Assembly: GCA_035771175.1 (NCBI GenBank)
Contig: CM069610.1
Coordinates: forward strand, 19,066,001 to 19,130,000
DNA length: 64,000 bases
Origin: Paratinospora sagittata
Lineage: Eukaryota; Streptophyta; Magnoliopsida; Ranunculales; Menispermaceae
Direction of reading: 5' to 3'
Shown: piece after piece, positions 56,891 to 64,000 of the stretch
How the letters are laid out: each line of letters begins with the position of its first letter
Numbering within the stretch: the stretch's first letter is position 1
The notes under the pieces: generated by a model
Told to the model about the DNA's origin: nothing
The model's input: only the letters and a program-made list of their open reading frames with translations
The model's database searches: none
Position numbers and translations under genes: made by a program

Positions 56891-57313
56891 TAAGATGTTG
56901 AAGTCTTGGACTCATTCTAGTCAACAACTTTAAATCTCTCGGTCTGCTACTTGAGTACCTAGTCAACTACTTGGTCTCTTCGATTCAATTTCTTGAGGAA
57001 AAATTTGAATACTAAAAATTTCAACCATGTTCTAGTCAATTACTTGGATCCCTTGGTCGACTACAAGTGCACTTTTAACCTAACTCTCATTCTAAATTCA
57101 AGCTTTTGGCCTCCATCAAGTTAGTATCAGTTTGACAGCTAGTTTAACATCAAATCACTTGATTATTCACGCAAAGGCATGCATTCTATCTCTCCAAACG
57201 GATTGAGATTCAAACCACATCACTCTTGATTAAAAAAAAAATTATGATATCTAGGACATTTCATTAGGGAATTGAATAAAGGAAATTGAAGAAAAATAAA
57301 GAAAAGGGATGAC
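56891..57313. other. Intron DNA between the two TE nests
   Basis: No dehydrogenase exon was found. Motifs such as GTCAACTACTTG and GTCAATTACTTGG recur (56925-57065), suggesting a decayed repeat. Confidence 0.4.
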
Positions 57314-57774
57314 ATTGTAATTAGGGGTGTAACGGGTTGGGTCGGGTCGGGTTGGAGCCAAATCCCAACCCAACCCAACCCAAACTAGTTTGGGTTGGTC
57401 AATCGGGTTGGCTTTAGGTTTTATGATAATTTTAATACAAATTTACTCAAATTATAAGAGAGCTATAAAGTAATTGGAAAGACTTCATTAATAATATATT
57501 TTATCATATAGGTTATGATAAAAAAAATTAATTTAGTTTTAAGTGATAAAGGTATCAATACAAAATAATGATTGATATCAAAAAAAATATTTTAAGAGCT
57601 TTATTTTAATTATAACACAAAAGTATTTATATTATCTTATAAAAATAATTATTAAAGTTTATGAATATCATTAGGTGTATTCATGAATAAAAAATTTTCC
57701 AAAATTCGGCGAACTTTCACGAATTATTTTCCTTTTTTTTTTACCATCAAAGTACGAAGTGGATGTAAAATAAA

Positions 57775-58050
57775 TGTTAAGAAAATAAAATACTGAACGA
57801 CACAAGATGTAACGTGGTTCGGCTTTATGGCCTACATCCACGGGAGAAGAGAAATGATCTTTATTCTTGTGTAATGTCTTAATGGGGGGACTCCATATAT
57901 ATAGACATATAGGGCTATGTACTTATAGCTACATTTACAATTTTAGTAACTGCTATATTCCTTAAAGGAAATAAATCCTTAAGGAAATAATTCTGTATAG
58001 GAAACAAATCTATACAGGAAATAAATTTCTATAGGAAACAAATCTCAACA
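57775..58050 (-). repeat. 3' LTR of Copia 2
   Basis: It is 276 bp, + strand TGTTAAGAAAATAAAATAC to AAATCTCAACA. It carries a 16-bp extra segment near 57967-57985 that the partner lacks. Confidence 0.95.
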
Positions 58051-58057
58051 CTCCCCC

Positions 58058-58660
58058 TCAAGCTGGTGAATAAAGGTTTACCATTCCCAGCTTGGACACA
58101 TTTGCTTGAAATGCAGTATGATTTAACCCTTTAGTGAGCATATCGGCGAGCTGATTATTGGTAGACACATATGGAGTACAGATCAACCCACTGTCAAGCT
58201 TCTCTTTAATAAAGTGTCTATCAATCTCTATATGCTTGGTTCGATCATGTTGGACTGGGTCGCGCTCCAGAAACATTAGGTATTGGAGAGGGACCCCAAA
58301 TATCACTATGAATGAGATCAAACGGATCTGAACTTCTATCATTGCTAAGTGGAAAAGATATATGCTTGTGTTTCGCAAGTTCACACACGTCACAATGAAA
58401 ATCTTCAACATTCAGAGATTTAAACAAAAGAGGAAACATGATTTTAAGAGATCGAAAAGAAGGATGGCCAAGGCAGCGATGATGGAGCCATAGCTTTTCT
58501 TTATTGGAAAGTTTGTGCTCAGAGAGAAATGAAGTGGTACTCTTGATAGGATATACTGGTGTCTCAAGGTAATACAACCCGTCCTGTTCCTTAGCATGTC
58601 CAATCATCGTCCCCAAGTCCTGGTCCTGAAATGCACAGTAAGTAGGGAAGAAGGTCACAT
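58058..58660 (-). pseudogene. Copia 2 integrase start fused to RNase H end
   Basis: Minus strand: TYCAFQDQDLGTMIGHAKEQ, then LHHRCLGHPSFRSLK, DFHCDVCELAKHKH and HSDIWGPSPIPNVSGA. The text then passes at about 58262 into VQHDRTKHIEIDRHF, KEKLDSGLICTPYVSTNNQL and KLGMVNLYSPA to the stop. Everything from the integrase core through most of RNase H is deleted at one clean junction near 58260. Confidence 0.9.
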
Positions 58661-58661
58661 T

Positions 58662-59987
58662 TCAACTCAGATCATAGGCCAATTTTTTAATAGAGATAAG
58701 ATTGGTAGATAGTTTAGGAACATGAAGAACATTTCTGAGTGTAAGGGTGGGGCTAATGTGAACATCACCTATACCAGCAACTGTGGTTAAGGATCCATCG
58801 GCTGTGGCTATTTTCCGACTACTAGGACATGGGTTGTAGGTATGAAATATATTGGGAGAATTGGTCATGTGATCAGTAGCACCAGAATCTATAACCCAAG
58901 AGTTAGCAAACGATTTATCCAAGACGTTAAATCCAATAGAAATAGGAAAATTACCTGAATGGGCCAATGAATAGGTACCTGAGGGTTTGTCAAGAGTGCT
59001 AAGCAAAGATTTTAATCTTTCAATATCGTCTTGGCTGAATCCGTCTGGCACCGAGGAGGCTGCAACTGTTGGTTCAGTAGACAAATGTGCTTGGCCACTG
59101 GTTTTCTGCTGTCCTCCGTTGTAACCCCATTCTTTATTGGAAGTTGAAGGCTTGCCATGAAGTTTCCAACACTTCTCCCTTGTATGTCTAGTCTTCTGAC
59201 AATAAGTACACCTTAGATTGTCCCTATTGTCTCGATTTGGGACCTTTGATGATTCAGTGCGCGGAGTGTGTGTCCTCTGATCATTTCCCCGATTGGCGAT
59301 CATAGCTGAGCCTTCGAACTTCTGAGGTGTGAGCATAACACTTCTTCTGCTTTCTTCAGTCCGGATAGCAGAGATAGTCTCATTCAGAGTTAGTAACTCT
59401 TTGCTGAGAGTTTGAACTCTTACTTGATCAAACTCTGCATTGAGTGCAACCAAGAAGTCATAGACTCGATCCTTCTCAATATAGTTTTTTAAAATTACAG
59501 CATCTGCAGGGCATTTAGTCTCAATGCACCTATAATGGTCAAGTTCCTGCCAGAGATTTTTCAAGACATTGGCATATTCAGTGACCGTCACGTTGCCTTG
59601 TTTTGTTGTTCCAACTTTCACTTTGATTTCATACACTTGGGCTGCATCATGGGCCTTAGAGTATGTCTGATGAACGACATCCCAAATGGTGGTAGTTAGA
59701 AACATGAATGTATCACTAATATTTGGCGCCATTGAATTCCATAGCCATGCCATTATAGAAGCATCTTCGTTATCCCATGCTATAAACTTAAGATCTCCAG
59801 GTGTAGGTCCAGTACCCAAAAGATGATTTAATTTTCCTCTGCGCTTCAGAAAAGTACGTACCAGTTGAGACCACTTCAAATAATTTTTTCCATCAAGTCT
59901 GTAGGCCGCTTGAATGTTCGGTAGTTCTCCTTTCTCTATTTTATCAACTGTTTCTTCTGTCTGCACCGTTTTGGAAGTAACCGACAT
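58662..59987 (-). CDS. Copia 2 Gag-protease open reading frame (441 aa)
   Basis: This is the longest open frame in the window. Gag begins MSVTSKTVQTEETVDKIEKG, has a conserved UBN2-type region (NYLKWSQLVRTFLKRRGK, NLWQELDHYRC, YIEKDRVYDFLVALN) and an intact CX2CX4HX4C zinc knuckle, CTYCQKTRHTREKC (residues about 268-281). The aspartic protease motif is DSGATDHMT (about residues 369-377). The frame then ends at a TGA that replaces a conserved Cys codon (DLS-stop-NV; Copia 1 has DLSCNV), and the integrase text continues in the same frame. Gag could still assemble particles; reverse transcriptase would have to come from another copy. Retrotransposon gene, not a host gene. Confidence 0.88.
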   Translation of the reverse strand: MSVTSKTVQTEETVDKIEKGELPNIQAAYRLDGKNYLKWSQLVRTFLKRRGKLNHLLGTGPTPGDLKFIAWDNEDASIMAWLWNSMAPNISDTFMFLTTTIWDVVHQTYSKAHDAAQVYEIKVKVGTTKQGNVTVTEYANVLKNLWQELDHYRCIETKCPADAVILKNYIEKDRVYDFLVALNAEFDQVRVQTLSKELLTLNETISAIRTEESRRSVMLTPQKFEGSAMIANRGNDQRTHTPRTESSKVPNRDNRDNLRCTYCQKTRHTREKCWKLHGKPSTSNKEWGYNGGQQKTSGQAHLSTEPTVAASSVPDGFSQDDIERLKSLLSTLDKPSGTYSLAHSGNFPISIGFNVLDKSFANSWVIDSGATDHMTNSPNIFHTYNPCPSSRKIATADGSLTTVAGIGDVHISPTLTLRNVLHVPKLSTNLISIKKLAYDLS

Positions 59988-60749
59988 TTTTTTTCTCGTT
60001 CTTCAAAGATGTAAAGAAGAAGTCGAAGAAGATGAGTCTTAATCACAGTAAAGAAGAAGATGTAAAGATGAAGAAGACGATACCAGAAGAAGACGATACC
60101 AGAAGAAGACGAAGAAGATGTAAAGAAGAAGATGAGTGAAGACGAAGGATGAAGGTTGAGTTGCAGGGATTGAAAACAGTTGAGACGAAGGAAGACGATG
60201 AATAGTGAGACGAAAACAGTTGCAGACGCGATTTGCAGCAGGGATTGACGATGAAAGAAGAAGATGAAGAAGACGAAGATCGAGTTGCAGCAGGGATTGA
60301 CGATGCGATAGCAGCAGCAGTTGCAGATGAACACAGTTGTAGATCGCGATTTGCAGATCGCGATTTAAATGGCGATTTGCAGATGAGGATCGCGATTTGC
60401 AGATCGTGATTTAGTCGCACGTACCAGTCGCACGAACCAGCACGAACCAGTCGATGGTTCTAACGACGGTGATGACGAAGGCAATGCTCAAAGAGAGACG
60501 ATGATCCAGGGACCAGACGATGAAGGTAGCGTCCCAGAAACACAGCGGCGGCAGCGGAGATGCAACGAGCAGCAGCAACGGTGATGAAGATGGAGGATTC
60601 CGGTAGCGACGGCGATGAAGGCCACCCAAGAGGATTCCGGCGATGAAGGCCGACAATGACGATTCCGGCGATAAAGGCCGACAATGATGATTCCGGCGAT
60701 GAAGGCCGAAACAGATTTCCCAGTAATAGAAACTAGGGCTCTGATACCA
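59988..60749 (-). other. Copia 2 untranslated leader with tandem repeats
   Basis: It lies between gag ATG and primer-binding site. It holds GAAGAAGAC-type repeats (60040-60130), repeats of CAGATCGCGATTT (60345-60415), and about three units of 28-29 bp containing GATTCCGGCGATGAAGGCC (60634-60710). The apparent reading frames across it are translated repeats. Confidence 0.75.
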
Positions 60750-61009
60750 TGTTAAGAAAATAAAATAATGAACGACACAAGATGTAACGTGGTTCGGCTT
60801 TATGGCCTACATCCACGGGAGAAGAGAAAGGATCTTTATTCTTGTGTAATGTCTTAATGGAGGGACTCCATATATATAGACATACAGGGCTATGTACTTA
60901 TAGCTACATTTACAATTTTAGTAACTGCTATATTCCTTAAAGGAAATAATTCTGTACATGAAACAAATCTATACAGGAAATAAATTTGTATAGGAAACAA
61001 ATCTCAACA
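60750..61009 (-). repeat. 5' LTR of Copia 2
   Basis: It is 260 bp, + strand TGTTAAGAAAATAAAATAA to AAATCTCAACA, nearly identical to the 57775 partner apart from the 16-bp indel. Confidence 0.95.
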
Positions 61010-61999
61010 ATAAAGATGCAAAAATTCTCAAAAATTCGATAAACTTCGATAAAATTTCTATTTTTCAATTCAAAAATGCAAAAAATCGACAAAAAATTTG
61101 ATAAAATTTAACAAAATTCGATGAAATTCAACAAAGAAGTAAAAAAAATGTTATTTCATCATTAAAAAACAAAAAAAATATCAATAATTATGTATTATTT
61201 TTAACTTCATCAACTAACATAGCAATATAAATTTTAAAAAATAATTTAACAAACTAACAAATTATGTAGTTTATGAGATATCCTTTACCAAAAAGAGAAG
61301 AAAAGAAGCAAAAAAAAAAAAAAGTTGAAATAAGATAAAAACTTAAAAATAAATTAAAAGAGTTTCCGAAGCCATCTTCTTTTAGTTAACTCTTATAAAA
61401 CAAGATTAAAAAAAAATACATTTAAATAATAAACTAATAAATTAAGCATGATGGAATTCAAACTAGCAAAGTATATGGTTGATAAGCAAGCTACCACAAA
61501 ATTAAATATCAAAACAAAGAAAAGGAATTAAGACCAAAAGCCACCATTTCAAATTCATCAACCCACTTAACAAGATTGATTTTGTTAGGTCACTTATTGG
61601 TATTTTTATGTATTAAAAGTGTTTATATGTTAGTTTTTAGCTTATATTACAATAAATCTAGATATTTAAGCATATATACAAAAATTCTCTGAACTTCTCT
61701 AATTAGCGAATTTTTACAAAAATTCTCCATGTCGAATTAAACTTTTCCGAATTAATTTTAATTTTTAAGTGACCGAAGTCGAGTCGAAATTGAATTTTTG
61801 ATCCTTGGGTGTATTCGGGTTGGATCGGGTTGGGTTGATATGGGGTCAAACCCCAACCAAGTTGGGTTGAGAATTTGTCAACCTAACCCAACCCAACTCA
61901 ACCCAAATATTGCACCAACCCAACCCAACCTATCGGTTTTAGTTCGGTTCAGTTGGGTTGATCGGGTCGGTCGGGTTGACTTACACCCCTAATTGTAAT

Positions 62000-62136
62000 C
62001 GACTGTAGGATTGCAATTTTCCACTAGTTAATTTATTCTTCAAGTTTTTTGTTCTACTCATGTATGACAAGCTTCCATGCAATTCCAAAGTTTGGGTGAT
62101 GCAACACGCATTAGGCATTCCACCAGCACCGCCATT
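62000..62136. other. Short unassigned spacer
   Basis: Intron DNA to the right of nest 2; no feature seen. Confidence 0.4.
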
Positions 62137-62379
62137 ATGGAAAATAATCTATATTTTAATTTATTTCCTTAATTGCGTTATTAATAGGATTTATTTACTT
62201 TCCTTATTTACTTGTTTAATTATTTAGGTCCAATTAATGACAATCAATCAGAGTTTCCTTATTTTGATTGATTTTTTGCTATAAATACGGGTATACATTG
62301 TAATTGAAGATCATTGAATGAGTACGCAATTTTGATTATCTCTTGTCTCTCTCTTTCTCACTTCTTCGCCCCCCCATCA
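62137..62379 (+). mobile_element. Probable 5' LTR and primer-binding site of another LTR retrotransposon
   Basis: The text starts TGGAAAATAATCTATAT, has a TATA-like TTGCTATAAATACGGG (62275-62290) and ends CCCATCA before TTTGGTATCAGATCC (62380-62394), an initiator tRNA-Met type primer-binding site. The length, about 243 bp, fits a Copia-type LTR. No second LTR or coding domain was seen to its right in the window. The start is uncertain. Confidence 0.55.
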
Positions 62380-62739
62380 TTTGGTATCAGATCCAAATCT
62401 TAAATCTTTGCTTCTACCTTCTTTCTCTTTTCTTCTTTCCCACCCCTTTCATTTGTGCCTCCCTACCCTTTCTTTTGCAATTCCTTTCTCTTCCCCTTTG
62501 GTTGTCGCAATCTTTCTGCAATTTCTTTCGTTGTGCATCATACCCGGCTCTGCATTAGGAATTAGTGTCGTGCACGGTCGATCTGTTGTTCATTCTTTCA
62601 GCTTCTTGGATAGCAGATCTAACTCACCATGTGCCCACGACATTGAGCATTACATCTCGATCGCCCGTAACCCATCTCTGCTTAGACAACATAACATGTA
62701 TATGTTCGTTGTTCCAAAGAGAAAAAGAAATTGTGTTCT

Positions 62740-62920
62740 AAAAGCTAAAGCAAAACCAAGAAACGAGGTCACGAGTTCGACTCCCACCTTATCAGCGTTG
62801 GCCACTGGGGTAGTCTCCCGCTCGATAATGCTAGGGGCCGTAATGGATTAGTCGGGCCAAAGGTTCGGACACCACTACGTTATGAAAAAAAAAAAAAAAA
62901 AAAAAAAAAGCTGAAGCAAA
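62740..62920 (+). mobile_element. SINE (5'-truncated) with poly-A tail and target duplication
   Basis: It contains an RNA polymerase III B-box-like GAGTTCGACTCCC (62772-62784) and conserved SINE-style text (GGTAGTCTCCCGCTCG, GGGCCAAAGGTTCGG). It ends in about 25 A (62885-62909). The flanks AAAAGCTAAAGCAAA (62740-62754) and AAAAGCTGAAGCAAA (62906-62920) differ by one base and look like the target duplication. No A box was seen, so the head is lost. It is inserted into the leader of the LTR element at 62137. Confidence 0.7.
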
Positions 62921-63639
62921 GTGATTCATGGTGAGAATGTGCCAAGCGTCAATCTTCAAGGAGAAAGTTGGTGTGGAGTGGGGCATGTGTATGCCTATGG
63001 TATAATCTCTTTCCTTTAAAAATTTTGACTAACAATTATTCATGAGAGTGATTTGGTAACTGCACAAGGTCCACATTTCCCCACCATTAGACTTTTTTTA
63101 TTTATTTAAACTACCCCATTTTCTTTTATCCTTACGTAATACTTACCTTTAATTACTCTATCATTGTTAAGTAGACCCATTAAGCCTTTTTTTCTTTTGA
63201 AATCCCTCACAAAAAAGCCAATTATTTTTATTTTGATTTCCTCAAAAAAACCTTTTTTTTTCCTTTTACCAATCAATGCATTTTTTTGCCATGTGGCAAA
63301 TTCTTCCCAAAAAAATCCTCTTCTTATTTATAGAACTTGCATATTTATTTTCATAAATTTGTATTTCTCATGATTTTTAGCATAATTTTATAATTTTCCT
63401 TATTTGTTGCATTTGAGCCATATATTAGCATTTTCTTGTGATTCTTTTGCCTTAATTGCCTCATATTTCCATAACTGGTTAGTAAAGGGCATTACCCCAA
63501 TTAAGATCAAGAGTGGATCTAATCATCGTCACCTAGCCCCTAATTAGGTTAATCACTTGCATATTCCCCTTGGCCTTTGGTTAAGCTTTACTAAAAGAAA
63601 GTAGGAACTTGACCACTTAGGGTTCAAGCTCATTAGTGA
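62921..63639. other. AT-rich stretch without recognised gene
   Basis: Possibly the interior of the LTR element that starts at 62137, or intron of the dehydrogenase gene. No coding domain; no dehydrogenase exon. Confidence 0.4.
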
Positions 63640-63900
63640 AGACTTTTCAGTGGTTGCATCAATTCTGCTGGATTGACTTGGTCAATGCTAGGCAAGCATT
63701 GTCTTAAGTAACTCTAAACAGTGAATAGGAGGCAACTCAACTACTTTAGAAGAGTGGTTCTTGAGCAAGACCTTGCCTAATGCATGTGACTCCACCACTC
63801 ACCGGGTTGATTAGATCGAGAAACCAGGTTGGAGGCCTTTGGAAGCACTCTTTAGGAGCTGTCTATGTCATAGGTTTTGACCTTAAAGTTGCATTTGTTA
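63640..63900 (+). repeat. Diverged relative of the Gypsy G1 LTR (internal part)
   Basis: GCATTGTCTTAAGTAACTC, then AACAGTGAATAGGAGGCAAC and ACTTTAGAAGAGTGGTTCTTG, parallels the G1 LTR text at 19600-19680 (ACATTGTCTTGCCCTCAGTA, AATAGTGAACAGGAGGCAAC, GACGATTGGTACTTAAG). Spacing is conserved. It is clearly more diverged than the other three copies and may continue beyond the window. Confidence 0.6.
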
Positions 63901-64000
63901 CCCTGTGCAACACCATCTAAAACCATGACCAAGTGTAACCCTTTTGATTCCTAAAATACCCTTGAAACTGAAGTCCAGACCCTCAAACAACTAGTTGAGT

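Larger units (their letters stand above)
57775..61009 (-). mobile_element. Ty1/Copia retrotransposon 2, internally deleted (no reverse transcriptase)
   Basis: The LTRs are 57775-58050 (276 bp) and 60750-61009 (260 bp), with an exact 5-bp duplication ATAAA (57770-57774 and 61010-61014). On the minus strand the primer-binding site TGGTATCAGAGCCC sits next to 60749 and the purine tract GAGGGGGAG next to 58051. The interior is 2.7 kb: leader, gag-protease, integrase start, then a direct join to the end of RNase H. The 16-bp length difference between the LTRs comes from one duplicated AAATAAATCCTTAAGG-type segment in the left LTR. It is the same family as Copia 1. Confidence 0.95.
57682..61807. 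mobile_element. hAT-like element copy C (CAAGG family), middle layer of nest 2
   Basis: It is in reverse orientation to copies A and B, from CATGAATAAAAAATTTTCC to GAATTTTTGATCCTTG, flanked by exact 8-bp duplicates GGTGTATT (57674-57681 and 61808-61815). It contains Copia 2. The rest, about 0.89 kb, matches copy B base for base over long stretches on the complement (for example GAGAAGTTCAGAGAATTTT near 61690). Confidence 0.93.
57322..61991. mobile_element. hAT-like element E (TAGGGGTGTAA ends), outer layer of nest 2
   Basis: The termini are TAGGGGTGTAA (57322) and TTACACCCCTA (to 61991), a perfect 11-bp inverted repeat. The flanks are exact 8-bp duplicates ATTGTAAT (57314-57321 and 61992-61999). 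Both ends hold GGGTTGGGTCGGGT-type repeats. Without the nested copy C and its Copia it is about 0.54 kb. It is related in end sequence and style to the element at 7318-8077. Confidence 0.95.

Noticed and set aside
60043..60684. Minus-strand frames rich in Ser and His
   Set aside because: They are translations of tandem repeats in the Copia 2 leader.
62381..62851. 156-aa forward frame
   Set aside because: It starts in a primer-binding site, crosses a SINE and has no recognisable domain.

Overview
The window is nuclear DNA from a flowering plant, most likely a eudicot. It is AT-rich, its genes are split by GT-AG introns, and most of it consists of plant LTR retrotransposons, LINEs and hAT-like DNA elements. 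Long ORFs are rare. The real genes were found by joining short exons and comparing them with plant protein families known to me from memory; no database search was possible.

Layout. (1) Bases 1-1050 form one large imperfect inverted repeat. Its arms carry two miR156/157-like hairpins. (2) Bases 1941-10969 hold the C-terminal eight exons (610 codons) of the PPR4-type pentatricopeptide-repeat gene, forward strand; the N-terminal exons lie left of the window. A hAT-like element sits in one intron. (3) Bases 13730-13857 (minus strand) hold the conserved last exon of the proteasome lid/BRCA2-partner protein DSS1/SEM1; its first exon was not found. (4) Bases 14.4-18 kb hold two LINE fragments in opposite orientation. 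(5) Bases 19.2-28.3 kb hold deleted and rearranged copies of a chromodomain Ty3/Gypsy family with LTRs of about 1.35 kb. (6) Bases 30.1-37.5 kb are a retrotransposon graveyard: Gypsy gag/protease, a large non-autonomous LTR element whose LTR is full of GCGC-centred palindromes, a Gypsy integrase fragment and further LTR pieces. (7) From 39537 the forward-strand gene for mitochondrial 3-hydroxyisobutyrate dehydrogenase starts, about 200 bp from a truncated Gypsy LTR. Five exons (189 codons) run to 49547. The rest of the gene lies beyond 64 kb, so its fifth intron is longer than 14.4 kb.

That fifth intron contains two independent transposon nests whose order can be read from target-site duplications (TSDs). 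In nest 1 (49754-56882) a hAT-like element holds a Copia element, which holds another hAT-like element. In nest 2 (57322-61991) a hAT-like element holds a second hAT-like element, which holds a deleted Copia element. Intron 3 holds a further copy of the same inner hAT family, itself interrupted by a probable solo LTR. The family is present three times, each with CAAGG-type ends and an exact 8-bp TSD.

The host genes (RNA processing in plastids, valine degradation in mitochondria, proteasome lid) are housekeeping genes and do not form a functional cluster. The most unusual items are the miR156-like inverted repeat, the orphan DSS1 exon, the palindrome-rich LTR and the resolved TE nests.
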